Assembly: GCF_040819555.1 (NCBI RefSeq)
Contig: NZ_CP161920.1
Span: 3,347,001-3,411,000, forward strand
DNA length: 64,000 nucleotides
From: Nitratireductor sp. GISD-1A_MAKvit
GTDB taxonomy: Bacteria; Pseudomonadota; Alphaproteobacteria; Rhizobiales; Rhizobiaceae
Direction of reading: 5' to 3'
The position numbers and the translations under genes are program-made. Of the stretch, positions 35,946-45,696 are shown piece by piece. Each line of letters opens with the position of its first letter. Position 1 is the first letter of the stretch. The notes beneath the pieces were generated by a model. The model searched no databases. It saw only the letters and a program-made list of their open reading frames with translations, and had not been told where the DNA came from.

Positions 35946-36104
35946 TTTTACACGATTTTACAAATTAGCCACACAAACCCGCCCTTACAATATTTACAAA
36001 TTTACACGACATGCATGTCAAATTCCAGACATGCTGACACGAAAATCTCCCGTGAAACACTGATTTATCTACGCCTTCGCTGCGCCGCATTGTAAATCCT
36101 GTAA
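35946..36104. promoter_or_regulatory. Array of seven TTACA elements between the XRE regulator and aceA
   Basis: TTACA occurs on the plus strand at 35948, 35958, 35985, 35994 and 36002, and on the minus strand as TGTAA at 36091 and 36100. Several are part of a longer TTTACAAAT or TTTTACAC word. Spacings of 10, 9, 8 and 9 bases suggest same-face binding. A perfect 12-base palindrome GACATGCATGTC lies at 36008-36019 inside the array. Likely operators for the divergent regulator. Confidence 0.55.
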
Positions 36105-36174
36105 CGAAATCGGAGCGCAAAGGTAGACCGCCAGAATGCTCCGCCAGCGAAACAAATCCTGTACGGAGGAAGTC

Positions 36175-37464
<1,290 letters not shown>

Positions 37465-37500
37465 CCCAACGGCCGAAAGGGCCGGGAAAGGAGAACGGAA

Positions 37501-37746
37501 ATGACACCGAACACCCGCGTCAAGGAAAGAGCAGAGGAACAGGCAAGCGCCATGTCGTCCGACCAGCAGGCTCTCATCCGCATGGTGGCAAACGATCTGC
37601 ACAGGCTAAACCAGGCGGTCATGAAGGCGGTCGATTCCGGTGTGTCCGTGGAACTGGTCCGCTCAGCACGCCATCATGGCGGGGAGGGAAACTGGGGCGA
37701 CCTGTTGGTGCCGGTCATCGTCACCAATCGTCTGGCCGGCTCCTGA
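37501..37746 (+). CDS. Small conserved protein downstream of aceA
   Basis: An 81-residue soluble protein, helical in the first half (AMSSDQQALIRMVANDLHRL) with a C-terminal part VELVRSARHHGGEGNWGDLL. AAAGGAGAACGGAA precedes the ATG. It sits between aceA and a strong terminator, so it is the second gene of the aceA transcript. I recall similar small proteins after aceA in rhizobia but no function. Confidence 0.7.
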   Translation: MTPNTRVKERAEEQASAMSSDQQALIRMVANDLHRLNQAVMKAVDSGVSVELVRSARHHGGEGNWGDLLVPVIVTNRLAGS

Positions 37747-37771
37747 CACCGGCCTGACGACCTCCAGTCTG

Positions 37772-37806
37772 GCGCCCGCGCAAGGTCTCCTGCGCGGGCG
37801 CTTTTT
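37772..37806 (+). terminator. Rho-independent terminator of the aceA operon
   Basis: An 11-base perfect stem GCGCCCGCGCA/TGCGCGGGCGC with an 8-base loop, followed by TTTTTC. It lies 26 bases after the small gene. Confidence 0.92.
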
Positions 37807-37965
37807 CATGTGCTGCCCATCTTTCTGCAGGATCTTATTCACCTGTTTTTAACGGCATAACAATTCGACGACATTTGTAACTTGACTTATCAACTTTGAT
37901 GACATTGTTATTTAAATTCGCTCAACCCCACATTGTGCATTTCGCTCTGGAACGAGAGACCGCGT

Positions 37966-38376
37966 ATGGTTATGCCTGCCTGCATTGCCGATCCTTCCCG
38001 CGCACTGGTCATTGCCGGTTCTCCGGTTAGCCGCATTGTGCTGTCCCGCATCGCCCGCCAGGCCTGTCTTAAAGTTCACGCAGTCGACCCATCGGAAGCC
38101 AGCCAGCTTCTGTCCACCGATGCAGGTGAGACCTCGCCCGGTCTTGTAATCATCGATATCGACGCTCAGATGCTGGTTTCAAATGACGTGTTCCAACACA
38201 TCGAAACGCTTAGACGTGCTTCGCCGCGCCACCTTCCACGCGTGCTCACCATTGTTCCCCACCGTCATGAAAAGCGCACCGATGACGGTCCGGTCGATGC
38301 ACAGGTCGTGCGCCCGGTGACACCCGAAACACTTCAGCCCGTCATTCAGCGTCTGCTGACCGGTGTCCTTGCCTGA
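37966..38376 (+). CDS. Receiver-like protein of unknown function
   Basis: A 136-residue protein with a flavodoxin-like pattern: RALVIAGSPVSRIVLSRIAR, then PGLVIIDIDAQMLVSNDVFQ where an aspartate stands at the phospho-acceptor place, and a late QVVRPVTPETLQPVI in the place of the conserved K-P. The conserved lysine is replaced by Arg-Pro and the acidic pocket is weak, so it is probably a degenerate CheY-like receiver. The upstream 160 bases contain TTGACT and an AT-rich -10 zone near 37880-37915. The ATG at 37966 was preferred to a TTG at 37933. Confidence 0.6.
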   Translation: MVMPACIADPSRALVIAGSPVSRIVLSRIARQACLKVHAVDPSEASQLLSTDAGETSPGLVIIDIDAQMLVSNDVFQHIETLRRASPRHLPRVLTIVPHRHEKRTDDGPVDAQVVRPVTPETLQPVIQRLLTGVLA

Positions 38377-38447
38377 CAACAGCCCCTTCCCTTTCCTTCT
38401 GCCCCAAGTCTATACTCCGGCATCCAAACAATGATCCCTGGTGATTG

Positions 38448-39881
38448 ATGCCTGACAGGAAGAAGCTAGCCCGCCGCGCCGGCCGAGGTGAATCGGTGCG
38501 CACGCCCGCATTTTTGAAAAACCTTCGCGGTGTGAAAGACTGGAAACAGGCCACCGCCTGGCTGGAATGGCGCGGCATCGAGGACATCGAGTGTATCACG
38601 CCCGATCAGGCCGGTGTTGCCCGCGGCAAGATGATGCCGTCCAAGAAATTCACCTCCAACACGTCGCTGGCACTGCCTTCGGCCGTCTTCATGACCACCA
38701 TATCCGGCGAATACCCGGAGAACGGTGGCGATTTCGTCTATCCCGAAGATGATGGCGACCTGAAGCTCCTGCCGGATCTTTCCACGCTTTCCTCGGTCCC
38801 GTGGGAGACCGATCCGACCGCGCAGGTGATCTGCGATCTGGTGCATCAGGACGGGCGCGACGTGGCCTTCAGCCCACGCAATGTGTTGAAACGCGTGGTG
38901 GCCGAATATGCAAAGCACGGCCTGAAGCCTATCGTCGCACCGGAGATCGAGTTCTATCTGGTCGACAAGAACCCTGATCCAGACTACCCGCTCACCCCAC
39001 CGGTCGGGCGCTCCGGCCGCCCCATCGGCGGCGGCCAGGGCTATTCGATTGCCGGCGTCAACGAATTCGACGAGCTGATCGACGACATCTACCACTTCTC
39101 CGAAGGCCAGGGGCTCGAGATCGACACGCTGATCCATGAAGAAGGGGCCGGCCAGCTCGAGATCAATCTGCGCCATGGCGATCCGATAGAACTTGCCGAT
39201 CAGGTGTTCATGTTCAAACGCACCATCCGTGAGGCGGCGCTGAAGCACGACACCTATGCCACCTTCATGGCCAAACCGATCCAGAACCAGCCGGGTTCCG
39301 CCATGCACATCCACCAGTCGGTGGTGTCGCTCAAAACCGGCCAGAACGTGTTTTCCGACGAAAAGGGCGAAGAGACGGACACGTTCCGCCATTTCATCGG
39401 CGGCTTGCAACGCCACATCCCCAACGCGCTCATCATGCTGGCCCCCTATGTGAACTCGTATCGCCGGCTCACCCAGGGCACTGCGGTTCCCGTGAACACG
39501 CGCTGGGGCTATGACAACCGCACCACGGCCTTCCGTGTGCCGCGTTCCGATCCTGCGGCAAGGCGCGTCGAAAACCGCATCCCCTCTTCCGATGCCAACC
39601 CCTATCTGGCGCTCGCGGCCTCGCTTGCATGTGGGCTTGTCGGCATTCTGGAAAAGAACAGGCCCGATGCGCCCGCCGGCACCGCCGTCAATCAGGATGA
39701 GATCGAGCTGCCGCGCGGCCTTCTGGAGGCTGTCGCCCTGTTTGAGGGCGACGAGAGCCTGAAGGAGATGCTCGGCGCGCCCTTCATCTCCACCTTCGCG
39801 GCGATCAAGCGGGCCGAGTTCGAGACCTTCATGAAGGTCATCAGCCCGTGGGAGCGCGAATACCTGCTGCTCAACGTTTAG
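38448..39881 (+). CDS. puuA: Gamma-glutamylputrescine synthetase-type glutamine synthetase (second copy)
   Basis: A 477-residue glutamine synthetase superfamily protein. Motifs: EDIECITPDQAGVARGKMMP at the N-terminal domain, VAPEIEFYLVDKNPDP, AGQLEINLRHGDPIELADQV, GSAMHIHQSVV and VENRIPSSDANPYLALAASL. It has PuuA length and is followed after 8 bases by a PuuB-like oxidase, so it is the stronger PuuA candidate of the two in this window. It begins the plus-strand puuA-puuB pair. ATG at 38448; the RBS is weak (TGGTGATTG). Confidence 0.88.
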   Translation: MPDRKKLARRAGRGESVRTPAFLKNLRGVKDWKQATAWLEWRGIEDIECITPDQAGVARGKMMPSKKFTSNTSLALPSAVFMTTISGEYPENGGDFVYPEDDGDLKLLPDLSTLSSVPWETDPTAQVICDLVHQDGRDVAFSPRNVLKRVVAEYAKHGLKPIVAPEIEFYLVDKNPDPDYPLTPPVGRSGRPIGGGQGYSIAGVNEFDELIDDIYHFSEGQGLEIDTLIHEEGAGQLEINLRHGDPIELADQVFMFKRTIREAALKHDTYATFMAKPIQNQPGSAMHIHQSVVSLKTGQNVFSDEKGEETDTFRHFIGGLQRHIPNALIMLAPYVNSYRRLTQGTAVPVNTRWGYDNRTTAFRVPRSDPAARRVENRIPSSDANPYLALAASLACGLVGILEKNRPDAPAGTAVNQDEIELPRGLLEAVALFEGDESLKEMLGAPFISTFAAIKRAEFETFMKVISPWEREYLLLNV

Positions 39882-39889
39882 GCAAACCG

Positions 39890-41176
39890 ATGGCCTACCA
39901 GTCGCCCGTTTCGCCCGGCCTCTCTTGGTATGAAGCGACCGTTGGTGCACGCCCCGAATATCCAACCCTTGATGGCGACCGTCGCGTCGATGTCGCCGTC
40001 ATTGGCGGTGGCTTCACCGGCCTGTCCGCCGCCGCACATCTTGCGAAGGCGGGCGTCACTGTCACGCTGATCGAGGCGCACCGTTTCGGTGACGGCGCAT
40101 CGGGCCGCAATGGCGGGCAGCTCGGCACCGGCCAGCGCGCCTGGGCGGAAGAACTGGAAACCGAGCTCGGCTTCACCCGTGCCAAAGCCCTGTTCGATCT
40201 TGCGGAAGAGGCCAAGGCCCATCTGCTCGATTTCGCTTCCGCCAACGCCCTCGAGATCGACTATCGGTCCGGCCAGATGTCGGTCGTTCACAAGAAGCGC
40301 TATCTGGACGAATACCGCCGGCACGCAGACACCATGCGCGAGCGCTTCGACTATCCGCACATCCGTTACATGGATGCGGCAGAAACCGCAGAACGCCTCG
40401 GTTCGACACGCTATTTCGGCGGCATCCGCGATACCGGCACCGGCCATATTCACCCGCTCAAGCTCGTGGTTGGCACCGCGCGCGTGGCAGCAGAGGCTGG
40501 CGCGGAGCTTTTCGAAAACACCCCCGCGACGAAGGTCTCTTCGGATGCAGGCGGTGTTCGCATCGAGACTCCGAGCGGCACGATCACCGCGGAGAAATGC
40601 CTGATCGCCACCAATGCCTATGGCGGCGATCTGGAGGCGAAGAGCGCGGCGCATGTCATGCCCATCGGCTCCTTCATCGGCGCAACACCCCCGCTCGGCG
40701 ATGACAGTCCGGTCCTGCCGGGCGGCGAAGCGGTGGACGATTCCCGCTTCGTCGTGCGCTATTTTCGGCGCTCTGCCGATGGACGCCTCCTCTTCGGCGG
40801 TCGTGAAATCTATGCGCCTGGCGAAGACAAGGCGATCCATCACCACATCCGCCGCCAGATCGCCGAGCTTTATCCGGCCTTAAGCGATGTGGAGCTCACC
40901 CATGCATGGGGTGGTTATGTCGGCATTACCATGCCCAGAAAACCCTATGTGCGTGAGGTCATGCCCAACGTGATCTCCGCCGGCGGCTATTCGGGCCATG
41001 GCGTCATCTTGTCGAACTTTGTCGGCAGGCTCTATGCCGAAACCGTGTGCGGAAACCGCGACCGGCTGCGCCTCTTTGAGGAGCTGAAGATACCGCCCTT
41101 CCCCGGCGGTCGGCGCCTGCGCCCGATCCTGATGTTCCTGGCGCTCAACTGGTACGCCCTGCGCGACCGTCTATAG
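39890..41176 (+). CDS. puuB: FAD-dependent oxidase, gamma-glutamylputrescine oxidase type
   Basis: A 428-residue DAO-family flavoprotein. The FAD-binding motif VAVIGGGFTGLSAAAHLAKA lies at residues 29-48, then GDGASGRNGGQLGTGQR, a block shared by PuuB and OrdL-like enzymes. Near the C-terminus, GGYSGHGVILSNFVGRLYAE closes the FAD site. It would oxidise gamma-glutamylputrescine to the aldehyde handled by the dehydrogenase at 44010. The ATG at 39890 lies 8 bases after puuA; an upstream in-frame start overlaps puuA. Confidence 0.88.
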   Translation: MAYQSPVSPGLSWYEATVGARPEYPTLDGDRRVDVAVIGGGFTGLSAAAHLAKAGVTVTLIEAHRFGDGASGRNGGQLGTGQRAWAEELETELGFTRAKALFDLAEEAKAHLLDFASANALEIDYRSGQMSVVHKKRYLDEYRRHADTMRERFDYPHIRYMDAAETAERLGSTRYFGGIRDTGTGHIHPLKLVVGTARVAAEAGAELFENTPATKVSSDAGGVRIETPSGTITAEKCLIATNAYGGDLEAKSAAHVMPIGSFIGATPPLGDDSPVLPGGEAVDDSRFVVRYFRRSADGRLLFGGREIYAPGEDKAIHHHIRRQIAELYPALSDVELTHAWGGYVGITMPRKPYVREVMPNVISAGGYSGHGVILSNFVGRLYAETVCGNRDRLRLFEELKIPPFPGGRRLRPILMFLALNWYALRDRL

Positions 41177-41203
41177 GCTCAACGCTCCCGTTGCATTGAT
41201 GCT

Positions 41204-41320
41204 GTGCGTGGTTCGACAAGCTCACCATGAGGAAGGGTAGAGACCTTGCAAAGGGATCACGCCGCAAGTCGTTCTTGCAAGCGCCCACATCCCTCATGGT
41301 GAGCTTGTCGAACCACGCAC
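41204..41320. repeat. Long perfect inverted repeat
   Basis: The 29 bases at 41204-41232 return as an exact reverse complement at 41292-41320, with a 59-base centre. The arm core is GGTTCGACAAGCTCACCATG. I recall closely similar words (TTCGACAAGCTCA...ATGAGG) as dispersed intergenic repeats in alphaproteobacteria. It lies between the convergent puuB and SLC13 genes and would form a very stable hairpin. Confidence 0.85.
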
Positions 41321-41343
41321 CACGGACCCGGCTGTCACCCACG

Positions 41344-43116
41344 CTACAACGGCCAGAAGAACAGGATTGCCGGCACAGACACGGCGATGATCAGCACTTC
41401 CAGCGGCAGCCCCATGCGCCAGTAATCGCCAAAGCGATAGCCGCCCGGCCCCATGATGATCGTATTGTTCTTGTGGCCGATGGGCGTGAGGAAGGCGCAG
41501 GAGGCAGCCACCGCAACCCCCATCAGGAAGGGATCAGGCGAAACGTCGAGCCCCCGCGCAATGGAAAGCCCCACCGGAGCAGCAATCAGCGCCGTGGCCA
41601 CATTGTTCAAAAAGTCCGAAAGCGTCATCGTCACGATCATCAGGATCGCAAGAATTGCCCAGGCGGGCAGCGCTCCCGTCAGAGAGAGAATGGAATCGGC
41701 AATCAGCTTCGTACCACCGGACTCCTCAAGCGCCAGCCCCAGCGGTATGAGCGATGCCAGAAGCACGATCACCGGCCACTCGACCGATTCATAGACTTCG
41801 CGCGCGCCGACAACATTAAACAGCGCATAGACAGCGACGGCACCGGCAAGTGCCACGGCAAGCGGCATCAATCCCATAACGGAAAGTGCAACCGCAAACG
41901 CAAAAACGCCCACGGCAAACAGCGCCTTGCCGCGCTGGATCACCGTGTGGCTCTTTTCGGCAAGCGGCAGCACGCCAAGCCAGTCGGCTGCGTCATTGAC
42001 CCGGCTTTCGGGCCCCAGAAGAAGCACCACGTCGCCCGGTTTGATGACCAGCTTGCGCACCCGCTCGCGGAATCGGCGCCCCTGACGCGAAACACCAAGC
42101 AGCGTCACGCCGCGCCGGTAAAGCAGCCGCAGATCGAGCGCCGTGCGCCCCACCATGCGGGCATTGTCGGGCACGATCGCCTCCACCAGCACCAGCGACT
42201 TGCCACGAATGCCGCCATGTTCTCCCGAGCCTGGCGCATCAAGCCCGGCAGCGCCGATGAAGGCTTCAATCGACTTCGGATCGCCCTCGAGAATGACGTG
42301 ATCGCTCTTGCGCAATTCCTCGCCGGCAGCAAATCCCGGCAGGCGCTTGCCGCGCCGCACCAGGCCGAGAACCGTGACATCATGCTCATCGGCAAGCGGA
42401 TAAAGCTCGCTGACCGATTTGCCGACAAAGTTCGACTTTTCCTTGACCCCCGCTTCCGCAACAAACAGCCCCGCCGCACCATCTTCACCGACCGCCGCCG
42501 CCTGTCCGACATCGGGAATAAGGCGCCAACCTACCGTTGTCACGAATGCAATGCCGACAATGGCACACACCAGCCCCACCGGCGAAAAATCGAACATGGA
42601 AAAGGATTCGCCCAGCGCCCGCCCGCGAAACTCTGCAATGACGATGTTGGGCGGTGTGCCGATCAGCGTGATCATACCGCCGAGGATGGTTGCGAAGGAT
42701 AGCGGCATCAGCGATTGGGAGACTGGGCGCTTGGCTTTTTTTGCCGCCTCGATGTCGAGCGTCATCAGCATGACCAGCGCGGCCACATTGTTGATGACGG
42801 CGGAAAGCCCCGCCCCAATGACCGACATGAAGCCGATATGCGTGGAAAGCGCGCGCCCGGATGAAAGCACGAAGCGGGCTATCAGCTCCACGGCGCCAGC
42901 ATTCATCATTGCGCGCGAGACGATCAGCACCAGCGCGATGATCACCACCGCCTCATGCCCGAAGCCCATGAAGGCGTCATGCGGGTCCACAACGCCCGCG
43001 GCCACAGCGATGATCAGCGCCGCGAAGGCAACGAGGTCATAGCGGATGCGACCCCAGACAAGGAAAGCAAAGACAACGCCCAGCAGACTGAAAAGAAAGA
43101 TCTGCTCATAGGTCAT
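41344..43116 (-). CDS. SLC13-family anion permease with two TrkA-C domains
   Basis: A 590-residue protein of the DASS/ArsB-like fold with about 11-12 helices in two blocks (1-190 and 390-590) and a soluble insert between them. The insert carries two RCK/TrkA-C domains, readable as GKSVSELYPLADEHDVTVLG and VGRTALDLRLLYRRGVTLLG. Family motifs include IGTPPNIVIAEFRG and, near the C-terminus, TPIGHKNNTIIMGPGGYRF. Substrates in the family are sulfate, dicarboxylates or other anions. It may belong to the transcript of the dehydrogenase and SDR genes upstream. Confidence 0.88.
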   Translation of the reverse strand: MTYEQIFLFSLLGVVFAFLVWGRIRYDLVAFAALIIAVAAGVVDPHDAFMGFGHEAVVIIALVLIVSRAMMNAGAVELIARFVLSSGRALSTHIGFMSVIGAGLSAVINNVAALVMLMTLDIEAAKKAKRPVSQSLMPLSFATILGGMITLIGTPPNIVIAEFRGRALGESFSMFDFSPVGLVCAIVGIAFVTTVGWRLIPDVGQAAAVGEDGAAGLFVAEAGVKEKSNFVGKSVSELYPLADEHDVTVLGLVRRGKRLPGFAAGEELRKSDHVILEGDPKSIEAFIGAAGLDAPGSGEHGGIRGKSLVLVEAIVPDNARMVGRTALDLRLLYRRGVTLLGVSRQGRRFRERVRKLVIKPGDVVLLLGPESRVNDAADWLGVLPLAEKSHTVIQRGKALFAVGVFAFAVALSVMGLMPLAVALAGAVAVYALFNVVGAREVYESVEWPVIVLLASLIPLGLALEESGGTKLIADSILSLTGALPAWAILAILMIVTMTLSDFLNNVATALIAAPVGLSIARGLDVSPDPFLMGVAVAASCAFLTPIGHKNNTIIMGPGGYRFGDYWRMGLPLEVLIIAVSVPAILFFWPL

Positions 43117-43239
43117 GCATATGCCTCTTGCCTGCGGACGCTCGTCGCTTCAATAGCGCCCTGTTGGTTAATCCGACAATAGGGAATTCCGCGCCGGGCC
43201 GCCGGTTCCCGCTCTTGCGAAACTCTTTTCGCGCTGCTG

Positions 43240-43989
43240 TCAGATGCAGCGCCCGCCATCCACTTCCAGCGCAACACCGGTGATGAACTGGGCTTCTTCC
43301 GAAGCGAGCCACAGGGCCGCATTGGCGATGTCGAGCGGTGTGGAAAGCCGGCCAAGCGGAATGGATGCACGAAACTGCGCACGCTTTTCCGGCGTGTCCT
43401 CGCCCATGAACTGGTCGAGCATGCCGGTCTCGCCCGCCACCGGACAAAGACAGTTCACACGGATGTTCTGCGGCGCGAGTTCCACCGCCATCGACTTGGT
43501 CGCGGTGATCGCCCAGCCCTTCGAGGCATTGTACCAGGTGAGCCCCGGGCGCGGGCGCAGACCCGCTGTCGATGCGGTGGTGATGATCGAGCCGCCGCCC
43601 TGCTTGTCCATGATCGGCACCACCGCCTGTGCAGCGTGATAGATCGCCTTCATGTTGACGGCAGTGATGAGATCGAAAGTCTCTTCATCAACCTCGAGCA
43701 TGGGGCCGTTGCGATGCGTGTAGCCGGCATTGTTGACCATGATGTCGAGCCGGCCATGGGCCTGCATGGCGGCATCCACCATCGCGTCCACATCGGCCTT
43801 CATGGACACGTCGGCGGTGACGGGCAGCGCCGCTTCACCGATCTCGCCGGCGATCTTCTCGGCACCCTTCGCGTTCAGATCCGCAACGATGACCTTCGCG
43901 CCTTCCTCGGCGAAACGCTTTGCCATACCAGCGCCAAAACCGGACGCCGCGCCGGTGATCACGGCGACCTTGCCTTCAAGTCGTGCCAT
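43240..43989 (-). CDS. Short-chain dehydrogenase/reductase
   Basis: A 249-residue classical SDR. The nucleotide site is VITGAASGFGAGMAKRF with an aspartate in KVIVADLNA, which favours NAD. The N-N-A-G motif is IMVNNAGY, the catalytic serine is in TTASTAG, and Tyr and Lys are in WYNASKG. The C-terminus has ITGVALEVDGG. It starts 20 bases after the aldehyde dehydrogenase gene and is in the same operon. Substrate unknown. Confidence 0.9.
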   Translation of the reverse strand: MARLEGKVAVITGAASGFGAGMAKRFAEEGAKVIVADLNAKGAEKIAGEIGEAALPVTADVSMKADVDAMVDAAMQAHGRLDIMVNNAGYTHRNGPMLEVDEETFDLITAVNMKAIYHAAQAVVPIMDKQGGGSIITTASTAGLRPRPGLTWYNASKGWAITATKSMAVELAPQNIRVNCLCPVAGETGMLDQFMGEDTPEKRAQFRASIPLGRLSTPLDIANAALWLASEEAQFITGVALEVDGGRCI

Positions 43990-44009
43990 TTTAGAAATTC
44001 CTGTCAGTG

Positions 44010-45485
44010 TTAGCCGTGGTTGAAAACGATTGTCTTTGTGGCGGACATGTCGAACAGCGCTTCAAAGCCCTTTTCGCGTCCATGGCCGGATTTCTTGAAC
44101 CCGCCGAAGGGAAGCTCGATGCCGCCGCCCGCGCCATAGCCATTGACGAAAACCTGGCCGGCGCGAACGCGCTTGGCCACGCGGTGCTGGCGCGCGCCGT
44201 CACGCGTCCACACGCCGGCCACGAGGCCGAATTCCGTGTCGTTGGCAAGGCGGATCGCTTCCGCCTCGTCCGCGAACGGGAAGAGCGAAAGGACAGGGCC
44301 GAACACCTCTTCCTGCGCAAGTGCTGCCTTCGGATCGACCGCACCGAAAAGCGCCGGCGCCTGATAATAGCCGCCTTCCGGCGCATCCGAATGCACCGTG
44401 CCCTCGGCCAGAAGCGGGATGCCCGCTTCCTTTGCTGCTGCGATAAATCCGGCGACCTTGTCGCGCTGCGCGGGATTGACCAGAGGGCCAATGTCGAGAT
44501 CGGCATCGTGCGGTCCGGCCACCAGTTTCGAGAAGCGCTCTGCCAGTGCCGAAGCGACTTCCTCATAGACCGGCTCTTCGATCAGCACGCGGCTGCCGGC
44601 AGAGCAGGTCTGCCCGCCATTCTGGATGATGGCGTTGACGAGCACCGGAAGCGCTGCCTCGATATCCGCATCGGCAAACACGATTTGCGGGGATTTGCCG
44701 CCGAGTTCCATGGTCACACCGCGATTGTTCACGGCGGCTGCCTGCTGGATTGCCGTGCCGGTCATCGGCGACCCGGTGAAGGTCACGTAATCCACCAGAG
44801 GATGCGCGGAAAGGGCGGCACCGGCGCTGCGGCCATAGCCGGTGATGACGTTGAACACGCCTTCGGGAATGCCCGCCTCATGCGCGAGTTCCGCAATGCG
44901 GAGCGTCGTCAGCGAAGCGTCCTCGGCGGGCTTAACCACCAGCGTGTTGCCCATGGCGAGTGCCGCGCCCACGACCCGGGCGAGAATCTGCATCGGATAG
45001 TTCCACGGGGTGATGCCCACCACCACGCCATGCGGCTCGCGCAGCGTCAGCGTCGTATAGCCATCCAGAAACGGGATCGTGTCGCCGTGGATCTTGTCGG
45101 CCGCGCCGCCGTAAAACTCATAATAGCGCATGGTGGCCGTCACATCCGCCTTGCCCTGGCGGACCGGCTTGCCGGTGTCGCGCGATTCAAGCGCTGCCAG
45201 TTCCTCACCGTGCTTCTCGACCAGGTGAAAAAGCCGCGTCAGGCAGCGCCCGCGCTCCACCGCCGGCATGCGGCTCCATGGCCCCTCGTCAAACGCCTTG
45301 CGGGCGGATTTCACAGCCAGATCCACATCCGCCTCGTTGGATGCGGGGATGGAAGCGAAAACCTTGCCATCGGAGGGGCAGCGAACGTCGATGCGTTCGC
45401 CCGAGAGCGAATCGACGGAGCGCCCGTCGATGAACTGCATGAAAGCGCGGCCCTCAGCCACGCTGCGCGAAAAATGGGTTCCCAT
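44010..45485 (-). CDS. Aldehyde dehydrogenase, possible gamma-glutamyl-aminobutyraldehyde dehydrogenase
   Basis: A 491-residue NAD(P)-dependent aldehyde dehydrogenase. Motifs: GITPWNYPMQILARVVGAAL, FTGSPMTGTAIQQAA, catalytic Glu near 260 in MELGGKSPQIVF, and the catalytic Cys near 294 in NGGQTCSAGSRVL. Overall it resembles PuuC/betaine-aldehyde type enzymes. Proximity to puuA-puuB makes the PuuC step a fair guess, but an SDR partner and a permease downstream could point to another aldehyde. The symbol is left open. Divergent from zwf with 211 bases between. Confidence 0.85.
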   Translation of the reverse strand: MGTHFSRSVAEGRAFMQFIDGRSVDSLSGERIDVRCPSDGKVFASIPASNEADVDLAVKSARKAFDEGPWSRMPAVERGRCLTRLFHLVEKHGEELAALESRDTGKPVRQGKADVTATMRYYEFYGGAADKIHGDTIPFLDGYTTLTLREPHGVVVGITPWNYPMQILARVVGAALAMGNTLVVKPAEDASLTTLRIAELAHEAGIPEGVFNVITGYGRSAGAALSAHPLVDYVTFTGSPMTGTAIQQAAAVNNRGVTMELGGKSPQIVFADADIEAALPVLVNAIIQNGGQTCSAGSRVLIEEPVYEEVASALAERFSKLVAGPHDADLDIGPLVNPAQRDKVAGFIAAAKEAGIPLLAEGTVHSDAPEGGYYQAPALFGAVDPKAALAQEEVFGPVLSLFPFADEAEAIRLANDTEFGLVAGVWTRDGARQHRVAKRVRAGQVFVNGYGAGGGIELPFGGFKKSGHGREKGFEALFDMSATKTIVFNHG

Positions 45486-45696
45486 CCCTGCCGCTCCGGT
45501 TTGTAATCTCTGTACGCAAGCCTATGCTCGCGAAGGGAACCATGGGAAACCCGCCATGCGAAGACATGTCAAGGCACAAATGGTTATGCAGGTTTGGCTC
45601 AGCCTCGATCTGCGCGTGCGACCGAATCCCATCTGGCTTTCTTAAATCGATTAGACTATAGCAACGGCAAGCTGTACGGACGCAGATGGAGAAACC

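Noticed and set aside
41227..42702. A 491-codon plus-strand frame that starts inside the inverted repeat
   Set aside because: Antisense to the SLC13 permease; the first 50 residues come from the repeat and the rest is His/Arg/Gln-rich.
44007..45506. A 499-codon plus-strand frame
   Set aside because: Antisense to the aldehyde dehydrogenase, with no RBS and no family resemblance.
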